A model generated the notes under the pieces. That model searched no databases and had not been told where the DNA came from. It was given only the letters and a program-made list of their open reading frames with translations. Source: Thalassotalea euphylliae (GTDB taxonomy: Bacteria; Pseudomonadota; Gammaproteobacteria; Enterobacterales; Alteromonadaceae). Taken from it: 64,000 nt of DNA. Position numbers and translations under genes: made by a program. This document shows, piece after piece, positions 1 through 9,365 of this stretch. The DNA lies in contig NZ_QUOV01000001.1 in NCBI RefSeq assembly GCF_003390395.1, forward strand, positions 806,001-870,000. Reading direction: 5' to 3'. How positions within the stretch are numbered: the stretch's first letter is position 1; each line of letters opens with the position of its first letter.

Positions 1-375
1 GAAGATACTGTTTGGACACTACAAGCTGGCTTAGACGCGGGCTTAGGCGCCCAAGTTTATTTAGACGGTACATCTATTTTTAAAGACAGCACCGATCTGT
101 GGTGGGCGTATAATTGGAATCACAGCGATACGGTTAAAATTGAAAACCTAAACCTTAGCCAAGGCTCACATCGGCTTGAATTTTATTGGTTAGAAAACTG
201 CTGTAACGGCTTTAATAGCATTAGGTTTACCGAGCAAAGTTCAGGTGTTACTTCGGTGCTAAATCGAGCGGCACTCAGCTCATTTGAAATCCCAAATCCT
301 GCTTCAATTTCACTGTTAGGATTGGCCTTAGTCGGTTTATTTTTTACTAGCTTTAAACGTGATTACTCGCATTAA
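1..375 (+). CDS. PEP-CTERM sorting domain protein, C-terminal part
   Basis: The reading frame is open from the first base, so the start lies outside the window. The 124 visible residues contain a CCNG motif in the context LENCCNG, followed by an IRF stretch, which resembles the CCxG group of PEP-CTERM proteins. The last 30 residues give IPNPASISLLGLALVG, a hydrophobic segment, then FKR and a short basic tail. This is the tripartite layout of a PEP-CTERM signal, with PNP in place of PEP. Such proteins are exported, recognised by exosortase, and often tied to exopolysaccharide or biofilm matrix. No exosortase gene is in the window. The family is fairly sure; the function is unknown. Confidence 0.75.
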   Translation, partial: EDTVWTLQAGLDAGLGAQVYLDGTSIFKDSTDLWWAYNWNHSDTVKIENLNLSQGSHRLEFYWLENCCNGFNSIRFTEQSSGVTSVLNRAALSSFEIPNPASISLLGLALVGLFFTSFKRDYSH

Positions 376-501
376 AACTGTTCGCTTGTAAAAAGCGTAA
401 TCAAAATACGATTTACGAGCAAAGACTAGATTAACTAGGTAACGAGTTTGACAAGACAAGGACGTCGCATGATTATATTTCGACATCGAATAATCACTAA
501 T

Positions 502-517
502 TCGATAGCGCTATCGA
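502..517. repeat. 16-bp perfect palindrome over a stop codon
   Basis: TCGATAGCGCTATCGA is a perfect palindrome that overlaps the stop codon of the DoxX-like gene. No T-run follows on either side, so it is not a standard intrinsic terminator. It could be a protein-binding site or part of a convergent stop region. Confidence 0.4.
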
Positions 518-891
518 GCACTTGTCTCTGCTAGATTATTACTTAACAGAATAACGCTTAATGCGATTAATGAGATGTTGGTCGTCACCGGATTAAAGGC
601 TTCAATTAACAGTTGCGCCTGCATTAAGGCGACAAAGCTTAATAAACCAATTAAAGCCAGAATATTCAGAACAACTAGAGGCTTGTGTCGATAAAATAAA
701 AGTAAGGTGATACCAAACAGTATTTCACCGACACCTGCTGCTTTGGTAATAAGGTACGAATACTCTGCTGAAAAAACAAAGCTGGCTGTCATCTGTTTTT
801 CAAGCGGTGCGATATGGACGAGCTTGGGAAATAGACCGTGGTAAATCCAGCTAAAACTGACAATAATTCTGGCGATTTGAATGGGTGACAT
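511..891 (-). CDS. DoxX-like small integral membrane protein
   Basis: This is a 126-residue protein with about four hydrophobic segments. The first holds the SWIYHGLFPKL motif, and GEILFGITLLLF lies in the middle, as in the DoxX-like (DoxX_3) family of inner-membrane proteins. I chose ATG at 891 because AAGGAAG lies 5 nt upstream; the GTG at 897 would overlap that ribosome site. The family has been linked to quinone or thiol redox processes, but no specific function can be assigned. It lies downstream of the tautomerase gene on the same strand with a 76-bp gap, so co-transcription is possible. Confidence 0.65.
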   Translation of the reverse strand: MSPIQIARIIVSFSWIYHGLFPKLVHIAPLEKQMTASFVFSAEYSYLITKAAGVGEILFGITLLLFYRHKPLVVLNILALIGLLSFVALMQAQLLIEAFNPVTTNISLIALSVILLSNNLAETSAR

Positions 892-973
892 AACCACTTC
901 CTTGTTGTCAGTTGCTTGTTCGTTGTAGGGGGGATAGTTTAAGGGCCAACGAATATGGATAAATGCTTAGCTG

Positions 974-1324
974 CTAGCACTTGGCTTTTAGGTAGCTAGT
1001 TCTATCTATGTCGAGTACTTCGATTGAGATTTCACAATTTGCTAATGCTAACGGCATTAGCGCGTTCAATACACTTGTACTTAGCAGTTGTTTTTGCTCT
1101 TCACTGCGACCTGAAAGTATTTTGAGTGTGATATGAATAAAGTCTGACTGGCTCTTTTTTGATTGGTTACTGCCTACTTGATAGCTGTTAAAGCTATGGG
1201 CTCTGATTTTAATATCGTTGCCGTCAGGCTCAAATAGGTTACTTGCCAATGCTCCTTGAAAAACGGCTGAAACAAGCTTGTTGCTATCAAGTGTACTGGC
1301 GTGTTCGATAATGCAATGGGGCAT
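974..1324 (-). CDS. 5-carboxymethyl-2-hydroxymuconate isomerase-like tautomerase
   Basis: This 116-residue protein begins MPHCIIEHA, with Pro2 placed as in the tautomerase superfamily, where the N-terminal proline is the catalytic base after Met removal. Its length and the pattern from KIRAHSFNSYQVG to FIHITLKILSGRS match CHMI (HpaF), an enzyme of homoprotocatechuate degradation. No other hpa genes are nearby, so the substrate here is open and it may serve a different promiscuous tautomerase role. The ATG start is supported by the required Pro2. Confidence 0.75.
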   Translation of the reverse strand: MPHCIIEHASTLDSNKLVSAVFQGALASNLFEPDGNDIKIRAHSFNSYQVGSNQSKKSQSDFIHITLKILSGRSEEQKQLLSTSVLNALMPLALANCEISIEVLDIDRTSYLKAKC

Positions 1325-1392
1325 TTTCTAGTTTAAATTGCTAGTTTAAAGTTTTATGAAAGTAGCCTAATGCTACCTAATTGAAAGACAAG

Positions 1393-1433
1393 AAAAAAGC
1401 GCTAACTTATCAGGTGATAAATAGCGCTTTTTT
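1393..1433. terminator. Intrinsic terminator downstream of srmB
   Basis: A long stem starts AAAAAAGCGCTA and closes with TAGCGCTTTTTT around an internal TTATC/GATAA pairing. It has A- and T-runs on both sides, so it can stop transcription in either direction. It lies just past the 3' end of srmB on the minus strand. Confidence 0.85.
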
Positions 1434-1519
1434 ATTCTTTTGAAATAACGACAAGTTAACAGGAGTCACTTACTTAGTAGCTTATGTAAGTGCTTTTGTC
1501 GTTATAATTAGTGGGGCTA

Positions 1520-2773
1520 TTACTTTTTCTTCGCCGATTTCTTTGCTACTTTTTTCGCGATTTTCTTCGCTTTAGCTTTTTTCTGTGCTGCCGATTTTTT
1601 CACTTTTGGCTTTTTCATCGGCACTTTCGCTTCTTTAAATTTCGGTCTTAGCTCGTCAATCACACGACGTTGTAGGCGCTCTTTGGTATAGCGCTCAATC
1701 TTACCGATGGAAAGCATATCGTGTGCTTCTACCAATGAAATTGCGGTGCCTTTGTTACCAGCACGGCCAGTACGGCCAATACGGTGCAAGTAAATATCGG
1801 CTTTGCGTGGCATATCAAAGTTAATCACGTGGGTGATATCGTCGATATCTAAACCACGGGCTGCAACATCGGTTGCTACTAAGACATTAAGCTCACCTTT
1901 GCGCAAGCGATCAACCGCGCTGTTACGCTTGTCTTGTGGCATTTTACCTTCTAACCAAACACATGGAATGTCAGCGCTGTAGAGTTTGCCCGATAAGAAC
2001 TGAACTGTTTCGCGCTTGTTGGCAAACACTACCGCACGTTCTACTTCTTCTTGCTTAAGAATATGAGTCAGTAGCTCAAGCTTGTGCTGCTTGTCATCCG
2101 CTAGGTGCAACCATTGGTGGATTTTCGCTTTTTCCTTGCGAGACGGGTTAGCTTCTAAGTACACTGGCTCATCAAGGATGTCTTTGGCGAACTTGATCAC
2201 GCCAGCACCTTCAAGCGTTGCCGAGAACAACATGGTTTGTTTACGCCAGCGCGCTTCACCGATTATGCGGTTGATGGTGTCAGCAAAACCCATATCCAAC
2301 ATGCGATCCGCTTCATCCAGAATCAGGATTTCAATTTCACGAGCATCGAATTGTTCGTTTTCAATGTACTCCATTAGACGACCCGGTGTTGCGATCAGCA
2401 TATCGGTGGTGGCCGTTAGAATTTCTTTATGGCTACCATAGTTAACACCACCGGTGATGACACCGGTTTTAATATTAGTGTGGGCGGTAAGTAGCTCGTT
2501 TTGCTCGCTAATTTGCAGCGCTAATTCACGTGTCGGCGATAATACGAGTACTCGTGGAAAGCCTGGCTTTGTGCGTGGGTAATCTAGTAAATGCTGAGCA
2601 GCAGGTAATAAAAACGCAGCGGTTTTACCTGTCCCCGTTGGCGCTGAGGCTAAAATGTCTTTGCCGTCCATTGCTTCTGGCAGCACTAATTGCTGAATGG
2701 AAGTGGGCTTTTTAAAACCGGCTTTGGCAATGCCACCGATCAGGTCTTGGTCTAAATCAAACTGCTCGAACAT
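1520..2773 (-). CDS. srmB: ATP-dependent DEAD-box RNA helicase SrmB
   Basis: This 417-residue DEAD-box helicase helps assemble the 50S ribosomal subunit in E. coli. The Q motif region is KPTSIQQLVLP, Walker A is APTGTGKT (about 44-51), followed by PTRELALQ, DEADRMLDMGF (about 150), the SAT motif in LFSATLEG, and HRIGRTGRAG. IHQWLHLADD and VIDELRPK match SrmB rather than RhlE or DeaD. A tail of about 30 residues is almost all Lys and Ala, as expected for RNA binding. The frame extends to a TTG at 2800, but I prefer ATG 2773, which gives MFEQFDL aligned with the family start. It is monocistronic, with a strong terminator downstream. Confidence 0.92.
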   Translation of the reverse strand: MFEQFDLDQDLIGGIAKAGFKKPTSIQQLVLPEAMDGKDILASAPTGTGKTAAFLLPAAQHLLDYPRTKPGFPRVLVLSPTRELALQISEQNELLTAHTNIKTGVITGGVNYGSHKEILTATTDMLIATPGRLMEYIENEQFDAREIEILILDEADRMLDMGFADTINRIIGEARWRKQTMLFSATLEGAGVIKFAKDILDEPVYLEANPSRKEKAKIHQWLHLADDKQHKLELLTHILKQEEVERAVVFANKRETVQFLSGKLYSADIPCVWLEGKMPQDKRNSAVDRLRKGELNVLVATDVAARGLDIDDITHVINFDMPRKADIYLHRIGRTGRAGNKGTAISLVEAHDMLSIGKIERYTKERLQRRVIDELRPKFKEAKVPMKKPKVKKSAAQKKAKAKKIAKKVAKKSAKKK

Positions 2774-2966
2774 GAATATTACGTCGCTACTTGGGCACAA
2801 AGATGTGCAGATTATAGTGTGAAACTGTTTATTTACCTAAAAGTGGCTTGTGCCAACATAAATAATCGTTGGGGTTGCACTCTTAGTTTGTGTCTTTAAT
2901 GTTGCGTGGGCCGTTCGCAATCGGCTTTACGCTAGATTTCTTGCGTGAATTTGGTGATTTGATAAA

Positions 2967-3503
2967 TCAAGCCAGTATATCAGCAATCTCTTCCAATACA
3001 CTTTGGCACCATTGGCTGATACGGGCGTCAGACTGGTCATATTGGTTGTCTTCATCCAAAGCTAAGCCAACAAATTGGCTGCCATCTTGGGTCAGGGCTT
3101 TTGAGGCTTCAAATTCATAGCCTTGATTTGGCCAATAACCTATGACATGGCCGCCTTGCTCAATCACACAGGTGTGCAGCATACCTAAGGCGTCTTGGAA
3201 CCATTCTGTATAGCCAATTTGGTCGCCCATACCATACAAGGCAACAATTTTATTGGCGAAGCTAATGGTTGCTAGGTCTTGCCACTGAGACTCCCAATCT
3301 TCTTGCAACTCGCCGTAATCCCAAGTGGAAATGCCTAAAATCACTAGGTCGTAGTCGGCAATTAAAGACAATGGCTCGTCTTTAATATTGTGCAGCTCAA
3401 CTAGCGGCGTGCCAGTGTCATCGTTACCCATTTCTGCTTGAATTTTTTCCGCAGCAATCTCGGTATAACAAGTGGTTGAGCCATAAAATAAGCCGATTTT
3501 CAT
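2967..3503 (-). CDS. fldB: Flavodoxin 2
   Basis: This 178-residue long-chain flavodoxin is an FMN electron carrier in the cytoplasm. The FMN phosphate loop is GLFYGSTTCYTE at the N-terminus, with GISTWDYGELQEDWE and ALYGMGDQIGY binding the isoalloxazine ring. The text agrees with FldB more closely than FldA. I chose ATG 3503 (MKIGLFYG); the upstream in-frame extension has no family match. The gene diverges from dsbC as in E. coli, but xerD, which sits between them there, is missing. Confidence 0.9.
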   Translation of the reverse strand: MKIGLFYGSTTCYTEIAAEKIQAEMGNDDTGTPLVELHNIKDEPLSLIADYDLVILGISTWDYGELQEDWESQWQDLATISFANKIVALYGMGDQIGYTEWFQDALGMLHTCVIEQGGHVIGYWPNQGYEFEASKALTQDGSQFVGLALDEDNQYDQSDARISQWCQSVLEEIADILA

Positions 3504-3803
3504 TGGGGTTTTACGCCTTGCTTTATTGGTGTTCCAACTAAGATGATTCTCAGCCAAAAACGAATTGGAATTAAAACGGGCGCGAGTTTAGCAGAAATGG
3601 CGTATTCTTCGCCACTACTATTCATTCAATTGGTATGGTGCCTCAAGGATTCAGCATGGCATAGAACCTTTAGCTATAGGCTTAGGTTTGCATTTTTAAT
3701 GCGTAGGTTGTAATTTTAGCCATCGAATCAGGGTCTGTGTGTTCACTTGGTTGCTTGTAGCCAATAATTTCGTAACCCTATTACCCAATTTTGGAAGATG
3801 TAA
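3504..3803. other. fldB-dsbC divergent intergenic region, no xerD
   Basis: About 300 bp hold no convincing gene. An isolated half-site TTCAATTGGTAT at 3625-3636 matches the right end of the ATACCAATT palindromic elements found elsewhere in the window, but its partner end is absent. I find no trace of a tyrosine recombinase. Confidence 0.6.
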
Positions 3804-4592
3804 ATGAAAAAGCTGTTTTCTGCCGCGGTTTATGCCAGCGCACTTCTTTGTTCTTCTTTTGCGCTTACCGCACATGCTGAAAGCCCAGAGCAAGTTCCAG
3901 CAGCTGTTGCTAACGCTTCAGCGGCCACTTTTAATGCTGAAAAATTAAAACAAACCATTAGTCAAACATTAGGCTTGGAAGTGAGCACTGCCCGCAAAAC
4001 GCCAATGCCTGGCTTAGCTGAAATTGTTACCGAACAAGGCTTGTTTTACACCAGCTACGATGGTGAATACTTTATTCAAGGTAAGTTATTTAATTTAGGC
4101 CCTAACGTTACCAACTTAACGGAAACTAGCCTAGCGCAAGTGCGTTTAGACGGAATGGCTAAATTTGAAAAAGACATGATCGTGTTTCCTGCGAAAAACG
4201 AAAAGCATGTTGTGACGGTATTTACTGACATTACCTGTGGTTACTGCCGTAAATTGCACAACAGCATGGAAGAGTACAACGATTTAGGTATTACCGTTCG
4301 TTATTTAGCATACCCACGTGCAGGTGTTTACCAATCGCCAGGCACTTATACACAAGGCTTTGAAGACTTGCGCTCAATCTGGTGCAACGAAGATCCTGCC
4401 AAAGCGATGACGCGTGCGAAAGCTGGTTCAAGTGTCGCTCGCCGCATTTGTGACAAGCCTGTTGAAGATAACTTTAAATTTGGTCGCCAAGTCGGTGTCA
4501 GTGGTACGCCAGCGATTATCTTAGCGAACGGTTTTATGCTACCAGGCTACCGTGACGCAGACGATCTAAAGAATATTTTAGAAAACCTATAA
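3804..4592 (+). CDS. dsbC: Thiol:disulfide interchange protein DsbC
   Basis: This 262-residue periplasmic disulfide isomerase corrects wrongly paired disulfides in exported proteins. The signal peptide runs to about residue 25 (cleavage after TAHA). A DsbC/G dimerisation domain follows, then a thioredoxin domain with the active site CGYC at 145-148 and the cis-Pro motif SGTPAI near the end. It is a member of the dsbC-recJ-prfB-lysS neighbourhood and ends before a terminator at 4616-4645. The usual reductant DsbD is not in the window. Confidence 0.93.
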   Translation: MKKLFSAAVYASALLCSSFALTAHAESPEQVPAAVANASAATFNAEKLKQTISQTLGLEVSTARKTPMPGLAEIVTEQGLFYTSYDGEYFIQGKLFNLGPNVTNLTETSLAQVRLDGMAKFEKDMIVFPAKNEKHVVTVFTDITCGYCRKLHNSMEEYNDLGITVRYLAYPRAGVYQSPGTYTQGFEDLRSIWCNEDPAKAMTRAKAGSSVARRICDKPVEDNFKFGRQVGVSGTPAIILANGFMLPGYRDADDLKNILENL

Positions 4593-4615
4593 ATTTAGTC
4601 GTTTCTCAAGTTCAA

Positions 4616-4645
4616 AGAGGCCGCACTTCGTTGTGGCCTTTTTTG
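4616..4645 (+). terminator. Intrinsic terminator after dsbC
   Basis: Stem AGAGGCCGCA and TTGTGGCCTTTTTT close over a CTTCG loop and end in a T-run. It separates dsbC from recJ. Confidence 0.8.
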
Positions 4646-4665
4646 TTAGCTCTTTTTTGTTAGCT
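4638..4665. repeat. Exact 14-bp tandem duplication
   Basis: CTTTTTTGTTAGCT occurs twice in direct tandem, starting inside the T-run of the dsbC terminator. It is one of several short tandem duplications at gene 3' ends in this window. Confidence 0.9.
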
Positions 4666-4755
4666 TTTTTCATTGGCAATTGGTGTGCAAATCTAAGTAG
4701 AATTAACGCTTAATACCGCAGCTTTACTTCCTAAAACTCAAAACACGCTGACATC

Positions 4756-6513
4756 ATGCAAAAACAAATCATTCGCCGCACGCCAGTTGCCGACCAACAT
4801 TTACCGATGAATCTTCACCCTGTGGTGCGTCAGCTTTATGCCAGTCGAGGTGTCGCGGGTGATCACGAGCTTGAATTAACGCTCAAGCAAATGGCGCCAG
4901 TAACTAGCTTGTCGGGCTTAGCTGCGGGCTGTGACATTCTTTATCAAGCCTTACAAACGGGCAAGCGCATTACCATTGTTGGGGATTTTGATGCCGATGG
5001 CGCCACTAGCACGGCGTTGATGATGGAAGCGTTAACCTTGCTAGGCAGTCGCTCGCACAACTTTATTGTGCCGAATCGTTTTGAGTACGGTTATGGCCTA
5101 TCGCCAGAAATCGTGGAAATTGCCCATCAGCAAGGGGCTGAGCTGATCATTACCGTCGATAACGGTATTAGCTGCTTTGCGGGTATTGAATGCGCGCAAT
5201 CGCTTGGCATGCAGGTGATTGTTACTGATCACCATTTACCGGGTGAGAAGCTGCCTCCTGCCGATGCCATTATTAACCCCAACCAATATAACTGTCAGTT
5301 TCCGTCAAAAGCCTTAGCTGGTGTGGGGGTTGCTTTTTACTTTATGCTGGCGCTGCGTAAATTATTGCGTGATGAAAACTGGTTTGCTAACCAACAAATA
5401 CCAGAGCCGAACCTTGCCCAGTTACTGGATTTAGTGGCGTTAGGTACGGTCGCCGATGTCGTGCCGCTTGATGCTAACAACCGCATTTTGGTGGCACAAG
5501 GGTTAAAACGTATTCGTGCCGGTTTCACGCGCCCCGGTATTCAGGCGCTAATCGAAATTGCTAAACGCGATCAAACTAAGCTGGTAGCGGCCGACTTTGG
5601 CTTTGCCCTAGGCCCACGGATTAATGCGGCAGGGCGATTGGATGATATGTCGTATGGCATTAACTGCTTGCTGGCCAATGATCTAATGGAAGCGCGGGTG
5701 ATGGCGTCAGAGCTGGATGAGCTTAACAAGGCTCGCCGTGAAATTGAACAAGGGATGCAAGTGGAAGCAGAGCGCGTGCTTGCGAGCCTTAAGTTTTCAG
5801 AAGACAACTTGCCTTTTGCTATTGCGCTATTCCAAAAAGACTGGCACCAAGGGGTGATTGGTATTGTCGCCGGTCGCTTAAAAGAGAAGTTCCACCGTCC
5901 GAGCATTGTGTTTGCTGCTGCGGATGCTGACTTTCCCAATAAAGATGGTGTTTTTGATAACGAACAAGAAATTAAAGGTTCTGCACGTTCAATCCCTGGC
6001 TTACATATTCGTGATTTGCTCGAACATATTGATAGCCAACATCCGAATATTATTATCAAATTTGGCGGTCATGCGATGGCGGCAGGCTTGTCGATTCAGG
6101 CGAAAAACTTTGAACAGTTTAATCAACTTTTTAGCCAGTATGCCGAAGCTTGGTTAGACAAAGAACAACTCACCGGCACACTGCTATCTGATGGCGAATT
6201 ACCCGCCTCGTTAATGACCATTGAATTTGCGGATTTACTACAAGAAGCAGGCCCTTGGGGGCAACAATTCCCTGAACCACTATTTGACGATGAATTTGAG
6301 CTGTTACAACAGCGTATAGTTGGCGAAAAACACTTAAAACTCGTCGTGCAAAAAGACAATATTGCTTTTGATGCCATCGCTTTTAATGTTGATGTTAAAG
6401 CGTGGCCGAATAGTCAGGCAAAAAAAGCGCATATCGCCTATAAATTATCGGTCAATGAGTTTCGCGGTAAGCAAAATGTCCAGCTGATGGTGGAGCATTT
6501 GAAAGCCTTGTAA
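4756..6513 (+). CDS. recJ: Single-stranded-DNA-specific exonuclease RecJ
   Basis: This 585-residue 5'-3' ssDNA exonuclease acts in recombination and mismatch repair. The DHH phosphoesterase core is intact: GDFDADGATS at 76-85, TVDNGIS, and TDHHLPG with DHH at 158-160. GTVADVVPL and GPRINAAGRLDD follow, then the DHHA1 motif KFGGHAMAAGLSI. The length is typical. It sits upstream of prfB as in many gammaproteobacteria. Confidence 0.95.
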   Translation: MQKQIIRRTPVADQHLPMNLHPVVRQLYASRGVAGDHELELTLKQMAPVTSLSGLAAGCDILYQALQTGKRITIVGDFDADGATSTALMMEALTLLGSRSHNFIVPNRFEYGYGLSPEIVEIAHQQGAELIITVDNGISCFAGIECAQSLGMQVIVTDHHLPGEKLPPADAIINPNQYNCQFPSKALAGVGVAFYFMLALRKLLRDENWFANQQIPEPNLAQLLDLVALGTVADVVPLDANNRILVAQGLKRIRAGFTRPGIQALIEIAKRDQTKLVAADFGFALGPRINAAGRLDDMSYGINCLLANDLMEARVMASELDELNKARREIEQGMQVEAERVLASLKFSEDNLPFAIALFQKDWHQGVIGIVAGRLKEKFHRPSIVFAAADADFPNKDGVFDNEQEIKGSARSIPGLHIRDLLEHIDSQHPNIIIKFGGHAMAAGLSIQAKNFEQFNQLFSQYAEAWLDKEQLTGTLLSDGELPASLMTIEFADLLQEAGPWGQQFPEPLFDDEFELLQQRIVGEKHLKLVVQKDNIAFDAIAFNVDVKAWPNSQAKKAHIAYKLSVNEFRGKQNVQLMVEHLKAL

Positions 6514-6630
6514 AAAGCGCTATTTTTATCCGCCTATTTAGCCATGTATTTAGTCGTTTAATTAGACAGGCAATTGAGCTACAATGCCGGACTTTTCCAA
6601 TCGGCATTTTGATAAGAGTTTTCGACCCGA

Positions 6631-7729
6631 ATGTTTGAAGTTAATCCTGTATTAAACACCATTAAAGACATTAAAGAGCGCACCACCATGCTTAGGGGGT
6701 ATCTTTGACTACGAAGTCAAAGCTGAGCGTTTAGTTGAAGTTACTCGCGAATTAGAATTACCGGAAATTTGGAACGAGCCTGAGCGCGCACAAGCGCTTG
6801 GCAAAGAGCGCTCGGCGTTAGAAGCTGTGGTAAACACAATTGAGCAGCTAGAAGCAGGCTGTGAAGATATTGATGGCTTAGTTGAGCTGGCGGTTGAAGC
6901 GGAAGACGAAGATACTTTCAACGAAGCTGAAGCCGAAGCACAAGAGCTGGTCGAGCAGCTTGAAAAGCTGGAGTTTCGCCGTATGTTTGCTGGCGAGCAA
7001 GACGAAAACGATTGCTACCTCGACATTCAATCAGGCTCAGGTGGTACCGAAGCGCAAGACTGGGCAGAAATGCTGATGCGTATGTACCTGCGCTGGGGTG
7101 AAGCACACGGCTTTAAAACCGAAGTGATTGAAGTGTCAGATGGCGATGTCGCCGGTATTAAAGGTTGTACCATTAAATACTCGGGCGAATACGCTTACGG
7201 TTGGCTGCGCACCGAAACAGGCGTGCATCGTTTAGTACGTAAATCACCTTTTGATTCCAGTGGTCGTCGACATACCTCGTTCGCCTCAGCGTTTATTTAC
7301 CCTGAAATTGACGACAATATCGAAATTGATATCAACCCTGCCGATTTACGCGTTGATACCTTCCGTGCGTCAGGTGCAGGTGGTCAGCACGTTAACAAAA
7401 CCGATTCTGCGATTCGTATTACCCATATTCCTACGGGCGCTGTGGTGGCGTGTCAAAACGATCGCTCGCAACACAAAAACCGTGCAACAGCGATGAAGCT
7501 ATTAAAAGCTAAGCTGTATGAAATGGAAATTCAAAAGCAAAACGAAGATAAACAAGCGCTCGAAGAAGGTAAATCAGACATCGGGTGGGGCAGCCAAATT
7601 CGCTCTTACGTATTAGACGATAGCCGAATTAAAGATTTACGCACTGGCGTGGAAAACCGTAATACCCAAGCGGTATTAGACGGTGATTTAGATAAATTTA
7701 TTGAAGCCAGCTTGAAGTCTGGCCTTTAA
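6631..7729 (+). CDS. prfB: Peptide chain release factor 2, programmed +1 frameshift
   Basis: RF2 recognises UGA and UAA stops. Translation starts at ATG 6631, reads 24 codons to CTT (6703-6705), and meets an in-frame TGA at 6706-6708. The signal AGGGGGTATCTTTGAC at 6694-6709 is the canonical autoregulatory site: an internal Shine-Dalgarno AGGGGG, the slippery CTT, then TGA followed by C. After a +1 shift the frame continues from GAC 6707 to 7729, giving 365 residues, the same length as E. coli RF2. The SPF anticodon motif is in RKSPFDSSG, and the catalytic GGQ falls at residues 250-252. Low RF2 favours frameshifting and so raises RF2. A gene call starting at 6827 would lose the N-terminus. 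Confidence 0.97.
6694..6709 (+). promoter_or_regulatory. prfB programmed frameshift signal
   Basis: AGGGGGTATCTTTGAC has the internal Shine-Dalgarno, slippery leucine codon and UGA-C context known from E. coli prfB. The spacing is identical, so the autoregulatory circuit is conserved. Confidence 0.97.
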
Positions 7730-7805
7730 TAACCCAATTTTTTGAATTTTAACTAAGCTAACCTACAAAATGTTAGCTGTATTTTAACCAAGTTTGAGAC
7801 TGAAA

Positions 7806-9365
7806 ATGACAGACCAAGCAAATCAAGACGAAAATAAATTAATCGCCGAGCGTCGCGGCAAATTAGCGCAAATTCGCGAAAACTGCCCGGCTAATGGCCA
7901 TCCAAACCAGTTTGACCGAAAACACTATGCAGCTGATTTACAAGCTGCCCACGGTGAGAAAGACAAAGAAATGCTTGAAGCTGAAACTGACGTTTACAGC
8001 ATTGCTGGTCGTGTGATGGCAAAGCGTGGTCCATTCTTGGTACTACAAGATATGACAGGTCGCATTCAAGCCTACGCTGACAAAACCGTACAAAAAGACA
8101 TTAAAGCTCGTTTAGGCGGTGTGTTAGATATCGGTGATATCGTTGGTGTAACAGGTACTTTGCATAAATCTGGCAAAGGCGATTTGTACGTTAATATGGA
8201 CAAGTACGAGCTACTCACTAAGTCGCTACGTCCATTACCTGAAAAATTCCACGGCTTACAAGATACGGAAACTAAGTACCGTCAGCGTTACGTTGATTTG
8301 ATCACTAACGAAGAAACCCGTGAAACTTTCCGTATTCGCTCGAAAATCGTTGAAGGTATTCGTCGTTTCTTAGCGGATCGCGACTTTATGGAAGTGGAAA
8401 CGCCAATGCTACAAACCATTCCAGGTGGTGCAACGGCGAAACCATTTATTACCCATCACAATGCGTTAGATGTACAAATGTACATGCGTATAGCGCCAGA
8501 GCTTTACTTAAAGCGCCTAGTGGTTGGTGGTTTTGAGCGCGTTTTTGAAATTAACCGCAACTTCCGTAACGAAGGCTTATCAACACGTCACAACCCAGAA
8601 TTCACTATGATTGAATTCTACCAAGCGTACGCTGATTACCATGATTTAATGAACCTAACTGAAGACATGCTACGCACGTTAGCAGAAGATGTCATGGGTA
8701 ACCCAGTGATCCGCAATACCGTGAAAAACGCTGAAGGTGAAGTGGTGGAAGAGAAATTCTACGACTTTGGTAAGCCATTCGCGCGTTTATCTATGGTTGA
8801 CGCGATTTTGAAATACGCACCTGAAGGTATGGTAACCAGCGAAGACGAAGCGGCACTGCGCGACCCTGAAAACAACTTCGATACCATCAAAGCATTAGCG
8901 AAAAAAGCGCATGTTAAAGAAGGTGATGCGGCGAAAGTTTGGGGCCCTGGTAAGTACATTTGTGAAATCTTCGAAGAAGTCGCTGAGCACTTACTTGACC
9001 AACCGACGTTTATCACGGAATACCCATGGGAAGTATCGCCACTGGCACGTCGTAACGACGAAAACCCATTCATTACTGACCGTTTTGAATTTTTCGTTGG
9101 TGGTCGTGAGTTAGCGAATGGTTTCTCTGAGCTTAACGATGCCGAAGACCAAGCCGAGCGTTTCCGCAAGCAAGTGGAAGAGAAAGACGCAGGTGATGAT
9201 GAAGCGATGCACTTTGATGAAGACTACATCAACGCGCTTGAGTACGGCTTACCACCAACAGCCGGTGAAGGTATTGGTATCGACCGCTTAGTGATGTTAT
9301 TCACTGACTCGCCAACCATTAAAGACGTGATTTTATTCCCGCATATGCGTCCGCTAGCGGAATAA
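7806..9365 (+). CDS. lysS: Lysyl-tRNA synthetase, class II
   Basis: This 519-residue enzyme charges tRNA-Lys. It has an N-terminal OB-fold anticodon domain ([21 protein letters not shown] region) and class II core motifs: motif 2 in [21 protein letters not shown] and motif 3 in [19 protein letters not shown] 7806 gives [10 protein letters not shown]. The frame extends 12 bases upstream to a TTG, which is less likely. It closely follows prfB (77-bp gap), the conserved prfB-lysS pairing, and ends with a strong terminator. Confidence 0.96.
   Translation: MTDQANQDENKLIAERRGKLAQIRENCPANGHPNQFDRKHYAADLQAAHGEKDKEMLEAETDVYSIAGRVMAKRGPFLVLQDMTGRIQAYADKTVQKDIKARLGGVLDIGDIVGVTGTLHKSGKGDLYVNMDKYELLTKSLRPLPEKFHGLQDTETKYRQRYVDLITNEETRETFRIRSKIVEGIRRFLADRDFMEVETPMLQTIPGGATAKPFITHHNALDVQMYMRIAPELYLKRLVVGGFERVFEINRNFRNEGLSTRHNPEFTMIEFYQAYADYHDLMNLTEDMLRTLAEDVMGNPVIRNTVKNAEGEVVEEKFYDFGKPFARLSMVDAILKYAPEGMVTSEDEAALRDPENNFDTIKALAKKAHVKEGDAAKVWGPGKYICEIFEEVAEHLLDQPTFITEYPWEVSPLARRNDENPFITDRFEFFVGGRELANGFSELNDAEDQAERFRKQVEEKDAGDDEAMHFDEDYINALEYGLPPTAGEGIGIDRLVMLFTDSPTIKDVILFPHMRPLAE

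Noticed and set aside
2890..3120. 76-codon plus-strand frame over the fldB 3' end
   Set aside because: It is antisense to the well-supported fldB and has no motif.
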